From: Mycobacterium sp. KBS0706
Lineage (GTDB): Bacteria; Pseudomonadota; Alphaproteobacteria; DSM-16000; Inquilinaceae
NCBI RefSeq assembly: GCF_005938675.2
Contig: NZ_VCCH02000057.1
Span: forward strand, 1-55,671
Direction: 5' to 3'
DNA length: 55,671 bases
In this document: in pieces, positions 26,627 through 35,203 of the stretch
Numbering within the stretch: the stretch's first letter is position 1
Layout: every line of letters starts with the position of its first letter
Position numbers and translations under genes: made by a program
The notes under the pieces: model-generated
Told to the model about the DNA's origin: nothing
Databases searched by the model: none
What the model saw: only the letters and a program-made list of their open reading frames with translations

Positions 26627-27862
26627 TTGTTCCTGGACACGCTGACCAACCTCGTCGCCGGGCTGTTCACCGGCAAGGACAAGCTGGCGCATGACCGCTT
26701 CGGCCTGGTGCCGCAGGATCGCGGCCAGCTCGACGCCGCCTATCGCGGCGACTGGATCGCCCGCAAGGTGATCGACGTGCCGCCCTTCGACATGACCCGG
26801 GAATGGCGGCGCTGGCACGCCGCGCCGGAGCAGATCGCGGCGATCGAGGCGGAGGAGGCGCGGCTCGACGTCCAGCGCAAGGTGGCACGGGCGCTGCGCC
26901 TGGCCCGGCTGTATGGCGGCGCCGCCCTGGTGCTGGGAGCCGGCGACGGCGACCCGGCGCAGCCGCTGCCGCCGCTCGGCCGCGGCGCCTTGCGCTACCT
27001 GCACGTCACGCATCGCTGGGAGATCATGCCCGGCGAGATCGATCGCGACGTGCTGTCGCCCGGCTTCGGCGAGCCCGGCTGGTACCAGGTCGCCTCCGCA
27101 GGGCGAGGCGGCGTGCGGCTGCATCCGAGCCGGGTGGTGCGCCTGGCCGGCGCCGAGCTGCCGGACGGGGCGGGCACCGACGGCTGGGGCGACAGCGTGC
27201 TGCAGGCGGTGATGGACGCGATCCGCCAGGCTGGGCTGGCCGCCCAGGGCGTGGCGACGCTGATCCATGAGGCCAAGCTCGACGTCATCCGCATCCCGCA
27301 GCTGACCCAGAACCTGGCGCAGGCCGATTATGCCGAGCGGCTGGTCGAGCGCTTCACCCTGGCGAACACGATGAAGGGGCTGGTCAACGCCCTGGTGATC
27401 GACAAGGAGGAGGAGTGGGACCGCAAGCAGCTGAGCTTCGCCCAGCTGCCCGAGATCATGCAGCAATACCTGCAGATCGCCGCCGGCGCTGCCGACATCC
27501 CGGCCACCCGGCTGCTCGGCCAGGCCCCGGCCGGGCTGAACGCCACCGGAGAGGGCGACATCCGCAACTACTACGACCGGATCGCGGCGGAGCAGCGAGT
27601 GACCCTGGGCCCGGCCCTGCGCCGGCTGGACGAGGCGCTGATCCTGAGCGCGCTGGGCAGCCGGCCGGCGGAGATCCGGTCCGAATGGGCGCCGCTGTGG
27701 CAGCTCGGGGCGGGGGAGCGGGCCGAGATCGGCCTGAAGAAGGCGCAGGCGAGCGAGATCTACGCCCGGACGGCCCTGGTGCCGCCCGACCAGCTGGCGG
27801 CCGCGGTGAGGGGGCAACTGGTCGAGGACCGGGTGTATCCGGGGTTGCCGGAGGCCGATTAG
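26627..27862 (+). CDS. Phage portal protein (DUF1073 type)
   Basis: From TTG 26627, six bases after CGGAGG, the protein has 411 residues. Its start (LDTLTNLVAGLFTGKDKLAHDRF), the central RLYGGAALVLGAGDGDP and the late motif DIPATRLLGQAPAGLNATGEGDIRNYYDRI are typical of DUF1073 portals. These form the dodecameric ring through which DNA enters and leaves the head. Databases sometimes label this family Acb1-like (anti-CBASS), but position after TerL and length show a portal here. Upstream in-frame starts exist but run through the dispersed repeat. Confidence 0.85.
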   Translation: MFLDTLTNLVAGLFTGKDKLAHDRFGLVPQDRGQLDAAYRGDWIARKVIDVPPFDMTREWRRWHAAPEQIAAIEAEEARLDVQRKVARALRLARLYGGAALVLGAGDGDPAQPLPPLGRGALRYLHVTHRWEIMPGEIDRDVLSPGFGEPGWYQVASAGRGGVRLHPSRVVRLAGAELPDGAGTDGWGDSVLQAVMDAIRQAGLAAQGVATLIHEAKLDVIRIPQLTQNLAQADYAERLVERFTLANTMKGLVNALVIDKEEEWDRKQLSFAQLPEIMQQYLQIAAGAADIPATRLLGQAPAGLNATGEGDIRNYYDRIAAEQRVTLGPALRRLDEALILSALGSRPAEIRSEWAPLWQLGAGERAEIGLKKAQASEIYARTALVPPDQLAAAVRGQLVEDRVYPGLPEAD

Positions 27863-27930
27863 GTCGCGCCCCGCGGCCGGCATCGCCCGGCTTTCGGCGA
27901 ACATTAATTCAACTTCGATGGAGATGATTC

Positions 27931-29949
27931 ATGACCGTGAGGACATCGTCCAATCCGCTCTATTCCAATCTGGTGACGGCCGCTGCGGCCGCCGCGAGCA
28001 CGGGCCTCGTGATCGACAGCCCCGTGACCCTCAGCTCCAGCCTGTCCATCGAGGTCCCTGTGGAGGTGGAGCCCGGCGGTGCGATCAAGGTCGCGGACGG
28101 AATGACGCTGACCTTCACCGAGCCCTTCACGGCTCCGCCCATCCGGATCTTCATCCGGGACCCCGGCTGGGGCGGCGCCGTGTTGTTCGGCAACGGAAAC
28201 GTTGAGATTCCAACCACGATCTACGGCGACAACCCAGCCACTCCCGAATACGATCCGAATATAATGATGGCGCCGGAGATCCGCGAAGCGGTGTGGGTCA
28301 CCCCTTCCTGGTGGGAGGACGACACCTACAACGACACCGATGCGGTGAACATTGCGCTGGGCTACAACCGGGTCCGGTTCACCAGACGCTACCGGGTGAC
28401 CTCGGTGAAATCCGAGGCGATCTATCAGATGATCGACATGGCCGGCTTCTTCCTGCACGGGATTGCACCGACGCCGAAGCCCGATCCGAATAACCCCAAT
28501 GCGCCCATCAAACCCAGTGTCGAGGCGGTGCTGATTCTTCGCAATTGGCGCGACGGCAGGATGTTCAACGCAGGCATCACCTCCGACGGCGACCAGAAGG
28601 TGCCGAAGCATGCTTTGAACTACAAATGTGGTCTGCTCTGCGACAGCGAGGCGGCGACGCACGAAAACAGAACGCAGTACAGCTACATCTATGGCCTGCG
28701 GATCCAGAATATGATGACCGGCATCGCCTGGGGCCGGTATTCAGGTGATCCAACCGCGCCGGGTGATGCTCAGGAACGCCGGAATCAGAGCGAATTCCAC
28801 ATTTACGACTATTCTCCGCGCGGCGTTCTGGCACCTTTCGTCGGAAACGCCTCGAACGCGTTTCTGCAAATCCACAATTCGATCCTTGGAGCGGAGCAGA
28901 ACGAGGCCTCGACGAAGGGCAGCGGCACCGGATGGTGGAGAGATGAGGACGGCCGGACGGTGGTCAATCTGGTCGGGTCGCTCCGGCTGACCGGCGGCAG
29001 CATCCAGCGGGCGATCACGGCCGGCTACAACCTCGAGGGTGGAGACATCGTCGTCGAGAACTGCGACATCGAGCGTGCCTGTAGCGACAAACTGACCGGC
29101 GACGTGACCTATCGGTCGTGCCGCAACGGCCATTATGGCTGGCCCAACACGGTCCCTTCCCCACCGCCCGTCCCCTTCAAGGTCGCAGCGGGTGCGACCG
29201 GCCGGCTACTGCTGGAAGATATGGTGATCCGTCGTGACGAGGGGATTGCCAACGGAAGCTCGCACAATCTGGTCGATGCCAGCGAGGCGCCGAACTATGA
29301 GATCGTGTTCCGAGACACTGTGGTCAAGCAGTGGCGCATCGGGGCGAACACCGCGTCAAGCTATCTGGTCCATGGCGGCCGGGTGCTGTTCGGCGACCTG
29401 ACGGTCGACAACAGTGGCTCGACCGCCGCTTCGTATCGGCTTCGCGAGGGGGCGAACCGCCTTACCACTGCCGATCCGACCGGTCGCGCAATGTCGACCG
29501 TCAATGATGATCTCTCCCCGAAGGGCGGCTGGGTCAGCATCGGTGCCAGCAGCGGCGGATTCCACCGGATCACCTCTGACTTGCCGCCGGACGCGACCGA
29601 AGCGATCCGGCTCCGTGCGACGGGAGCGGGTGTAGAGATCGTGACCGATAAAGCCTTTCCGGTCGAGAGCGGGCAGAGCCGGATCGTCGATTTCTGGCTG
29701 AAATACACCGGGGCCACCGGGTCACTGCGCGCTGATCTGCGCTGGTTCGACGCCAATCCCACTCCCGGTCTCATCAGTCAGTTCGTGCTGCTGTCGCAGG
29801 ATCAGGCGCGGCTTGCCGACAATGGCTTCTCGAACTGGCTTCGGTTCCGTGCCGTCGGCAAGGCGCCGAACGGGGCCGTGGCAGCGAAGCTGTCCTTCTA
29901 TCTCGGCGCCGGCGCCGACCTGATGATCACCGACATCCGGGTCATCTGA
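27931..29949 (+). CDS. Beta-helix tailspike-like or polysaccharide-acting protein
   Basis: A 672-residue protein from ATG 27931 (GGAG site). Residues about 25-110 form an initial beta region, and 115-480 have the repeating short-strand pattern of a right-handed beta-helix (GGSIQRAITAGYNLEGGDIVVENCDIERA). The last 150 residues form a beta-sandwich-like tail. Tailspikes and pectate-lyase-like proteins have this form and bind or cut surface polysaccharide. Its place between portal and prohead protease is unusual, as tail fibres normally come last, so it may be cargo. Catalytic residues cannot be assigned. Confidence 0.65.
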   Translation: MTVRTSSNPLYSNLVTAAAAAASTGLVIDSPVTLSSSLSIEVPVEVEPGGAIKVADGMTLTFTEPFTAPPIRIFIRDPGWGGAVLFGNGNVEIPTTIYGDNPATPEYDPNIMMAPEIREAVWVTPSWWEDDTYNDTDAVNIALGYNRVRFTRRYRVTSVKSEAIYQMIDMAGFFLHGIAPTPKPDPNNPNAPIKPSVEAVLILRNWRDGRMFNAGITSDGDQKVPKHALNYKCGLLCDSEAATHENRTQYSYIYGLRIQNMMTGIAWGRYSGDPTAPGDAQERRNQSEFHIYDYSPRGVLAPFVGNASNAFLQIHNSILGAEQNEASTKGSGTGWWRDEDGRTVVNLVGSLRLTGGSIQRAITAGYNLEGGDIVVENCDIERACSDKLTGDVTYRSCRNGHYGWPNTVPSPPPVPFKVAAGATGRLLLEDMVIRRDEGIANGSSHNLVDASEAPNYEIVFRDTVVKQWRIGANTASSYLVHGGRVLFGDLTVDNSGSTAASYRLREGANRLTTADPTGRAMSTVNDDLSPKGGWVSIGASSGGFHRITSDLPPDATEAIRLRATGAGVEIVTDKAFPVESGQSRIVDFWLKYTGATGSLRADLRWFDANPTPGLISQFVLLSQDQARLADNGFSNWLRFRAVGKAPNGAVAAKLSFYLGAGADLMITDIRVI

Positions 29950-30031
29950 TCCGCCTTTGAAGGCTGTCTTCCAAGTGAGTAGGTCGGGCTCGCGGAAAGC
30001 GAGTCCAATCTACATCTTTGCCCCCTTTTGC

Positions 30032-30103
30032 CGTCATTCCCGCGAAAGCGGGAATCTCCTTCAGATTGATCGTGACGAGATCCCCGCTTTCGCGGCGATG
30101 ACG
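30032..30103. repeat. REP-like inverted element, copy 1
   Basis: CGTCATTCCCGCGAAAGCGG and its near reverse complement, ending GGCGATGACG, are separated by about 17 bases. Each arm folds into its own CCCGC-GAAA-GCGGG hairpin. It matches a second copy at 31218-31291. Confidence 0.85.
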
Positions 30104-30157
30104 GTTGTTATTGGCGGTCGACTTGCGACGGCGCCGCCCATATCCCAGGGAGATCCC

Positions 30158-31171
30158 ATGCTCATCACCGATACGGTGACGCTGGTCGGCGACCGGCGCA
30201 CCACGCAGGACGGCTATCTGGTCGCGGCCGTCCGCGTCGCCCGCACCGGCGTCCAGACCTACAGCGGCGCCGAGATGGGCCGCACCGACCTCGCCGCCGT
30301 GCGGGTCTGGCGGCCGGAGGAGGAGGTGTTCGCCGCCGACGCCCTGGCGTCGATGGCGCACCGCCCGGTCACGCTCGACCATCCGGCCGAGCCGGTCACC
30401 GCCGCCAACTGGAAGGCGCACGGCGTCGGCCAGGTCGGCGGCGAGGTGGCGCGGGACGGCGACTATATCCGCGTGCCGCTGGTGCTGATGGACCACGCGG
30501 CCGTCGACGCCGTCGTCGCCGGTAAGCGGCAGCTCAGCGTCGGCTACGCCGCCGAGATCGACTGGACCCCCGGCACCACGCCGGCGGGCGAGGCCTATGA
30601 CGCCGTGCAGCGCCGGATCCGCGCCAACCACCTGGCGGTGGTCGACGCCGCCCGCGCCGGCCCGGCCTGCCGGATCGGCGATGCCTGGAATGTTGCGGCG
30701 CCGATCCCGCCGGCGGCGCCCGTGGACGAGGTCGCGGCGTTGCGGGCCGCACTGGAGGCCAAGGACGGCGAGATCGCGGCGCTGACCGCCCGGTTGCGCG
30801 ACGCCGAGCCGAGCCCGGCCCGGCTGGACGAGGCGGTGGCCGCCCGCGCCCTCCTGCTGGCCGAGGCCCGGCGGATCGGCGGCGAGACGCTGGCGGTCGA
30901 GGGCCGCGGCGAGGCCGAGATCCGCCGCGCCGCCGTGGCCGCCCGGATCGGCGACGCCACCGTCCGCGACATGAGCGACGCCGCGATCGAGGGCGCCTTC
31001 CGGGTGCTGGCCGCCCCGCCCGGTCCTGCGGGCCCGACGGGCCCCGCCCGGCCCGATCCGCTGCGGCAGGTCCTGGCCGAGCGGCCGGTCCCGGGCGATG
31101 CCCGGACCGAGGCGCTGCGCCGGCGCGACGCCCGCCTGATCGGTGCCTGGAGAGCTTCCCCCGCGGCCTGA
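30158..31171 (+). CDS. Prohead protease with scaffold tail (DUF2213 type)
   Basis: A 337-residue protein from ATG 30158 (AGGGAG site). Residues about 1-165 match the DUF2213 protease domain (HRPVTLDHPAEPVTAANWKA, then KRQLSVGYAAEIDW and IRANHLAVV): His in LDHP and Ser in LSVGY are the likely catalytic pair. Residues about 190-337 are an Ala/Glu-rich coiled coil (VAALRAALEAKDGEIAALTARLRDA) that fits a scaffold fused to its protease. It should assemble and then mature the procapsid built by the major capsid protein downstream. REP-like elements flank it on both sides. Confidence 0.8.
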   Translation: MLITDTVTLVGDRRTTQDGYLVAAVRVARTGVQTYSGAEMGRTDLAAVRVWRPEEEVFAADALASMAHRPVTLDHPAEPVTAANWKAHGVGQVGGEVARDGDYIRVPLVLMDHAAVDAVVAGKRQLSVGYAAEIDWTPGTTPAGEAYDAVQRRIRANHLAVVDAARAGPACRIGDAWNVAAPIPPAAPVDEVAALRAALEAKDGEIAALTARLRDAEPSPARLDEAVAARALLLAEARRIGGETLAVEGRGEAEIRRAAVAARIGDATVRDMSDAAIEGAFRVLAAPPGPAGPTGPARPDPLRQVLAERPVPGDARTEALRRRDARLIGAWRASPAA

Positions 31172-31217
31172 GCCGCCCGCTTCAGAGACGTCTTCACAAC
31201 ACTCCACTTTCCCTCAT

Positions 31218-31291
31218 CGTCATTCCCGCGAAAGCGGGAATCTCTTTTTGGGCCAATACGTTGCGAGATCCCCGCTTTCGCGGGGATGACG
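31218..31291. repeat. REP-like inverted element, copy 2
   Basis: Same arms and orientation as the copy at 30032-30103, with a slightly different 20-base centre. It separates the protease and decoration genes. Confidence 0.85.
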
Positions 31292-31339
31292 AGCGTGGAG
31301 GGTGTGAGGAGCCTTGCTTCAGCGAAAGGAGAGACGGAC

Positions 31340-31813
31340 ATGGCCGTCGTGCAGAACAGCTACAGCGAGACCATGCGCCCGGCCGTGGCCGGCATGGTCG
31401 CCAACCTGACCAATGCCGATGCCGACACCCGCATCGTCGAGACCGCCGCCGGCATCGGCTTCGGCCTCGCCGTCGGCCAGGGCGCCGGAGCCCGCGGGGC
31501 CGTGCTCGGCGCCGCTGCGGCCGCCGGCTTCGTCGGCATCTCGATCCGCGACGTCGTGCTCGACCCGCGCGACGGCGACACCTACCGGCAGGGCGCCAGC
31601 AGCGCCGTGCTGACCGAGGGCGACATCTGGGTGGCGACCGGCGGCGCCGTCGCGGCCGGCGACAATGTCGTGTTCGAGGCCGCGACCGGCATCCTGTCCA
31701 GCCTGCCGGCCGACGCCACCCATTTCGCCATCGCCGGCGCCCGCTGGATGACCGGCGCCGCCAATGGCGGCCTGGCCGTGGTGCGCCTGGGCGGCGCGCT
31801 GCCCTCGGCTTGA
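31340..31813 (+). CDS. Head decoration protein (DUF2190-like)
   Basis: A 157-residue protein from ATG 31340 with AAGGAGA upstream. It is rich in Ala, Gly and Val; residues 90-157 (DGDTYRQGASSAVLTEGDIWVATGGAVAAGD) show the small beta-tulip pattern of capsid decoration or cement proteins. It lies between protease and major capsid, the usual place for such a protein. The N-terminal 85 residues include a glycine-rich helix (GFGLAVGQGAGARGAVLGAA) that may serve as an arm. Confidence 0.7.
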   Translation: MAVVQNSYSETMRPAVAGMVANLTNADADTRIVETAAGIGFGLAVGQGAGARGAVLGAAAAAGFVGISIRDVVLDPRDGDTYRQGASSAVLTEGDIWVATGGAVAAGDNVVFEAATGILSSLPADATHFAIAGARWMTGAANGGLAVVRLGGALPSA

Positions 31814-31854
31814 TCCGGACCTTCCGATCGCCCAGCCCTTCGAAGGAGCCTTCC

Positions 31855-32808
31855 ATGTTCGCATTCGACGCCCAGCAGGCGCTGGGCTTCCTCGTCTCCC
31901 AGACCGCCAGCATCGAGGCGCAGGTCTACGAGATCCAGTATCCCGACATCCAGTATCCGGCGCTGCTGCCGGTCGACACCTCGGCCAATCCCTGGGCCAG
32001 GAGCGTCACCTTCTTCTCCACCGACAAGGTCGGCCAGGCCGACTGGTTCAACCACCAGGCCAAGGACATCCCGCTCGCCGATGTGGAGCGCGCGCAGCAC
32101 GATCGTCCGATCGAGATGGCGGCGATCGGCTACCGCTACACGCTGCAGGAACTGGGCCAGGCGATGATGGTGCCGGGCACCAATCTTTCGGCGGATCGGG
32201 CCGCGGCCGCCGTCCGTGCCTATGAGGAGTTCATGGACGGCCTCGCCCTGCGCGGCGTGCCGCCGAGCGGCGTCGCCAAGGGCTGGACCGGCTTGATCAA
32301 CGACCCGAACGTCACCGCAGGCCCCGTCGTCAATGACGGCAGCGGGACGTCGACCCTGTGGGCCGACAAGACCCCCGACCAGATCCTGCGCGACATCAAC
32401 GCCCTGCTGACCGGCGTCTATCAGGGCTCGCTCACGGTGGAGATGGCGGACACGCTGCTGCTGCCGGTGGCGCGGTTCACCGCCCTGGCCGACACGGCGC
32501 GCAGCGGCTTCTCCGACACGACCATCCTCGAGTATCTGCGCCGCAACAACACCTACACCGCGATCACCGGCGCGCCGCTGACGATCCGGGCCGTGCGCGG
32601 ACTGGAGAATGCCGGGGCCGGCAACGCCGCGCGGATGGTGGCCTATCGTCGCGACCCGCAGGTGGTGCGGCTGCACCTGCCGATGCCGCACCAGTTCCTG
32701 GCGCCGTCGCCGTCCGGGCCGCTGACATTCGACGTTCCAGGCATCTTCCGCACCGGCGGGGTCGAGATCCGGCGGCCGAAGGCTTTCCGCTACGCCGACG
32801 GCATCTGA
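31855..32808 (+). CDS. Major capsid protein (DUF2184 type)
   Basis: A 317-residue protein from ATG 31855 (GAAGGAG site). It begins MFAFDAQQALGFLVSQTASIEAQVYEIQYP and ends with RTGGVEIRRPKAFRYADGI, both typical of DUF2184 HK97-fold capsid proteins, with the long alpha/beta centre (QADWFNHQAKDIPLADVERAQHDRPIEMAAIGYRY). It is the shell subunit, processed by the upstream protease. No delta-domain extension is visible, which agrees with a scaffold supplied by the protease gene. Confidence 0.85.
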   Translation: MFAFDAQQALGFLVSQTASIEAQVYEIQYPDIQYPALLPVDTSANPWARSVTFFSTDKVGQADWFNHQAKDIPLADVERAQHDRPIEMAAIGYRYTLQELGQAMMVPGTNLSADRAAAAVRAYEEFMDGLALRGVPPSGVAKGWTGLINDPNVTAGPVVNDGSGTSTLWADKTPDQILRDINALLTGVYQGSLTVEMADTLLLPVARFTALADTARSGFSDTTILEYLRRNNTYTAITGAPLTIRAVRGLENAGAGNAARMVAYRRDPQVVRLHLPMPHQFLAPSPSGPLTFDVPGIFRTGGVEIRRPKAFRYADGI

Positions 32809-32830
32809 GCCGCCTGTCCGATCATGCGCC

Positions 32831-32929
32831 GGGGCGGCCGTCTGACGGCGGTTTCCGCGCTTCCGGTGCTCACGGACTTTAACGTCCGCTGCGCGCCGGT
32901 TCTCGATACCACTGCCAGCCGACTCACCC
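32831..32929 (+). repeat. About 99-bp dispersed repeat, copy 2
   Basis: Same orientation and most of the same sequence as 26458-26554, including the GTGCTCACGGAC and GTCCGCTGCGC blocks. It lies directly after the major capsid gene. Confidence 0.7.
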
Positions 32930-32983
32930 CGAACGCATGCTCGGACAGGCTTCGATCTCTTCCTTATTCTTCGGAGAACGGCC

Positions 32984-33304
32984 ATGCGCATTACCAACAT
33001 CTCGCCCGGGCCGCGCTTCCTCCATGCGCAGGGCGAGGCGCGGCTGCTGGAGCCGGGCGAGACCGCCGAGCTCGAGCTGAGCGCGGCGGAGACGGCCGGC
33101 GTGCGGCGGCAGGTCGAGGCCGGGGTGCTGGCCTGGGCCGAGCCGCCGGCGGCCAAGCCGCCGGCGGCAGCCGGGCCGAAGGCGGCGCACCGAGGGTTCG
33201 GCAGGCACTACATCATCGGTGCCGGCGGCGAGGTCCTGGCCGGCCCGCTGCGCAAGGAGGACGCCGCGGCAGAGCTGGCCCGGCTTCTGGGGCAGGGAGG
33301 CTGA
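32984..33304 (+). CDS. Small phage head-associated protein
   Basis: A 106-residue product that ends two bases before the next gene. Residues 1-50 form a beta-rich start (MRITNISPGPRFLHAQGEARLLEPGETAELELS), then a Pro/Ala linker and a C-terminal patch (RHYIIGAGGEVLAGPLRKEDAAAELARLL). Similar small proteins follow the major capsid gene in many alphaproteobacterial prophages; their role is not settled. ATG 32984 has an adequate GGAGA site. Confidence 0.65.
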   Translation: MRITNISPGPRFLHAQGEARLLEPGETAELELSAAETAGVRRQVEAGVLAWAEPPAAKPPAAAGPKAAHRGFGRHYIIGAGGEVLAGPLRKEDAAAELARLLGQGG

Positions 33305-33306
33305 CG

Positions 33307-33675
33307 ATGGACGAACCGACCCCGGCCGATCTCAAGGCCCGCTTCCCGGGCTTCGCCGCCGTCGCCGACGCGGTGGTGCAGTCGGCGCTGGCCGAGGCGG
33401 CGCTGCAGGCCGGCGCCGACTGGGCCAGCGAGGCCGATATCCGGCTCGGCCGGCTGCTCCTTGCCGCCCATATCCTGACCCTGGACGGGCAGGGCAGCGG
33501 CGCCGAGGCCGCAGCGGCGGCCGCCGGCGGGTTCCTCCGGATGCGCAGCGGCGCGCTGGAGCTGGAGCGCGCCGACACGGCCGATGCCGGCCCCGGCGCG
33601 CTGGGCTCGACCGGCTACGGCCGCCGCTTTCTCGAGCTGATGCGGCGCAACGTTCCGGCTGTCACGGTGGTGTAG
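33307..33675 (+). CDS. Head-tail adaptor (DUF4054 type)
   Basis: A 122-residue helical protein. PTPADLKARFPGFAAVADAVVQSALAEAA, the central LLLAAHILTLDGQG and the end YGRRFLELMRRNVPAVTVV are the usual DUF4054 marks. These proteins sit on the portal as the first neck ring. Position after the capsid gene fits. Confidence 0.8.
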   Translation: MDEPTPADLKARFPGFAAVADAVVQSALAEAALQAGADWASEADIRLGRLLLAAHILTLDGQGSGAEAAAAAAGGFLRMRSGALELERADTADAGPGALGSTGYGRRFLELMRRNVPAVTVV

Positions 33676-33790
33676 CCGTGGACGGGCAGCGGCAGCCCTG
33701 GAAACGCCGCGTCTGGCTTCCCAGATTCTCGGACACCATGTTCCATCTATGCTACATATTCAAACGACCGAGTGACGTCAGGAGCAGATC

Positions 33791-33943
33791 ATGAGCGCCC
33801 CTGCGACCAAGATCGAGAAGCGCAAGAGCGACGGGACCAAGATCGTCTATCCGGCCAAGCCGGGTAAGGTGCAGGATTTCGATGCTCTGTGCAGGAAGGT
33901 CATGGAAATGACGAAGGACGCTCGTGCCGTCCTCGCCAAATGA
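33791..33943 (+). CDS. Antitoxin of a Doc-type toxin pair
   Basis: A 50-residue basic protein with a GGAG site before ATG 33791. The C-terminal half (FDALCRKVMEMTKDARAVLAK) is a short amphipathic helix of the type Phd-like antitoxins lay over Doc. Its stop overlaps the toxin start by 20 bases. It has no obvious DNA-binding domain, so self-regulation is unclear. The preceding 110 bases are AT-rich and likely hold the pair's own promoter. Recognised through the partner gene rather than its own sequence. Confidence 0.65.
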   Translation: MSAPATKIEKRKSDGTKIVYPAKPGKVQDFDALCRKVMEMTKDARAVLAK

Positions 33944-34334
33944 GCCGTTCTGGCTGACGGCAGAGCACCTCGTCCGCATCAACCAGCTGGAAGTCGAAAA
34001 GACCGGAGAGCCGCATCTGGTGCGCGATCCGGGGCTTGTCGAAATGGCGGCCTACCGGCCTCAAAACGTCCGTTGGTACGGCGGCGAGGAAGATGTCGTC
34101 CGTCTCGCCATCGAGTTGTTGATGGGCGTTGCTCAAAATCACCCCTTCGAGCAGGGAAACAAGCGGACGGCGCTGACCGCGGCGCTCGTTTTTATCGACC
34201 AGAACGGATACAGCCTCGATTTCGGGCGGGACACGACCTGGCTCGGTGAACTGGTGCTGGCGGTGATCGAGCATCGTACCGATCTCGGTCAGCTCGAACA
34301 GGCGATCAGAGGCTGCATCGTCGATCCTCCGTAG
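33924..34334 (+). CDS. Doc/Fic-family toxin (death on curing)
   Basis: From GTG 33924 (AAGGA five bases before) the product has 136 residues. The active-site loop HPFEQGNKRT (His73 onwards) is the Doc form of the Fic motif, and WLTAEHLVRIN plus TALTAALVFIDQNGY match the family. Doc phosphorylates EF-Tu and stops translation when its antitoxin is lost, so it stabilises the prophage. It interrupts the neck genes of the late operon and is followed by its own terminator, marking it as an inserted cargo unit. Confidence 0.85.
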   Translation: MPSSPNEPFWLTAEHLVRINQLEVEKTGEPHLVRDPGLVEMAAYRPQNVRWYGGEEDVVRLAIELLMGVAQNHPFEQGNKRTALTAALVFIDQNGYSLDFGRDTTWLGELVLAVIEHRTDLGQLEQAIRGCIVDPP

Positions 34335-34362
34335 TCGTATTCGTCATCCTAGCGTGTGCAGC

Positions 34363-34392
34363 AGGGCCGCCTCCGGGGCGGCCCTTCTCTTT
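34363..34392 (+). terminator. Hairpin after the toxin gene, before the head-closure gene
   Basis: AGGGCCGCC (34363-34371) pairs with GGCGGCCCT (34377-34385), followed by TCTCTTT, then the ribosome site and ATG 34406. It could end toxin-antitoxin transcription. Its position right before a ribosome site is shared with other hairpins in this phage. Confidence 0.7.
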
Positions 34393-34405
34393 CAGGGAGG
34401 TCCCA

Positions 34406-34759
34406 ATGCCCGTGCTCGATGGCGCCATTCGGGCGGTGTTCGGCGCCGCCTTTGCGCCGCTGCTGCTCGACGGCACGCTGCATGTGGCGGCCAAGGACGC
34501 GGACGGCCAGGTGATCCTGCCGCCGGTCTTTGCCGATATCCCGGTCAAGGGCCACCGCGACGAGGTCGGCGACCGGCAGCGGGCCGACTGGAACATCCCG
34601 GACCGGGCGGTTCGGCTGATCGTGCTGCAGGCTGGCGCTACCGCGGCTCCAACTCTCGATGACGAGATCACACTGGCCGGCGGCCGGTGGCGGATTGGCG
34701 CGGTCGAGCGCGACCCGGCCGGCGCCGCCTGGATCCTGACCGGGATGCCCGCCCGATGA
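34406..34759 (+). CDS. Head-closure or neck protein
   Basis: A 117-residue beta-rich protein. The core (PPVFADIPVKGHRDEVGDRQRADWNIPDRAVRLIVLQ, then GGRWRIGAVERDPAGAAWILTG) has the pattern of small stopper proteins that seal the portal channel. It follows the DUF4054 adaptor apart from the toxin insertion, and its stop overlaps the next gene (ATGA), as expected for coupled neck genes. No strong motif is available, so the exact role is by position. Confidence 0.65.
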   Translation: MPVLDGAIRAVFGAAFAPLLLDGTLHVAAKDADGQVILPPVFADIPVKGHRDEVGDRQRADWNIPDRAVRLIVLQAGATAAPTLDDEITLAGGRWRIGAVERDPAGAAWILTGMPAR

Positions 34760-35160
34760 CCCGCGTCACCGGCGTCGACCAACATCTCCGGCGATTGGCG
34801 CAGAGGGCCAAGGCCGTCCGCCAGGAGGTCGGCAAAGCCGTGGTGATCGCGGCGGAGCTTGTCGCGGCGGAGGCGGTGGCCAGCATCACCGCCGACTGGA
34901 TCAGCGGGCCGGACCATGTCCCGTCCGATCCGGGCGAGCCGCCGAATGCCGATACCGGCCGGCTGCACGGTGCGATTGCCGTCGTGCGCCGGGCAGAGCT
35001 GTCGGCCGACGTGGTCTCGGCCGCGCCCTATGCCGATCTCGAATTCGGCACCGCCCGCGCGGCCGCCCGCCCCTATCTGCGACCGGCCACTGCGAAAAAG
35101 CGGCGGGACGCGGTCGCGTTGATCGTCCAGGCCGTCCGTCGAGGTCGGGCGGTCGAGTGA
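34756..35160 (+). CDS. HK97 gp10-like neck or tail-completion protein
   Basis: A 134-residue protein starting inside the previous stop. A helical start (VDQHLRRLAQRAKAVRQEVGKAVVIAAELVAAEA) is followed by HVPSDPGEPPNADTGRLHGAI and the family mark APYADLEFGTARAAARPYLRPA. HK97 gp10 proteins join head and tail. Both the motif and the gene order support the call. Confidence 0.8.
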   Translation: MTRVTGVDQHLRRLAQRAKAVRQEVGKAVVIAAELVAAEAVASITADWISGPDHVPSDPGEPPNADTGRLHGAIAVVRRAELSADVVSAAPYADLEFGTARAAARPYLRPATAKKRRDAVALIVQAVRRGRAVE

Positions 35161-35203
35161 AGCCCGTCATGCCGCGGGGTCTGCTTCGCAGGGAGGTTGA
35201 GCC

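Noticed and set aside
26627..27862. Anti-CBASS protein Acb1 label for the DUF1073 gene
   Set aside because: Gene order, length and portal-like motifs fit a portal; I see no Acb1-type catalytic His-x-Thr pairs.
26549..27904. Minus-strand open frame of about 450 codons over the portal gene
   Set aside because: High GC opens the opposite strand; the product is His/Arg/Gln-rich and lacks features.
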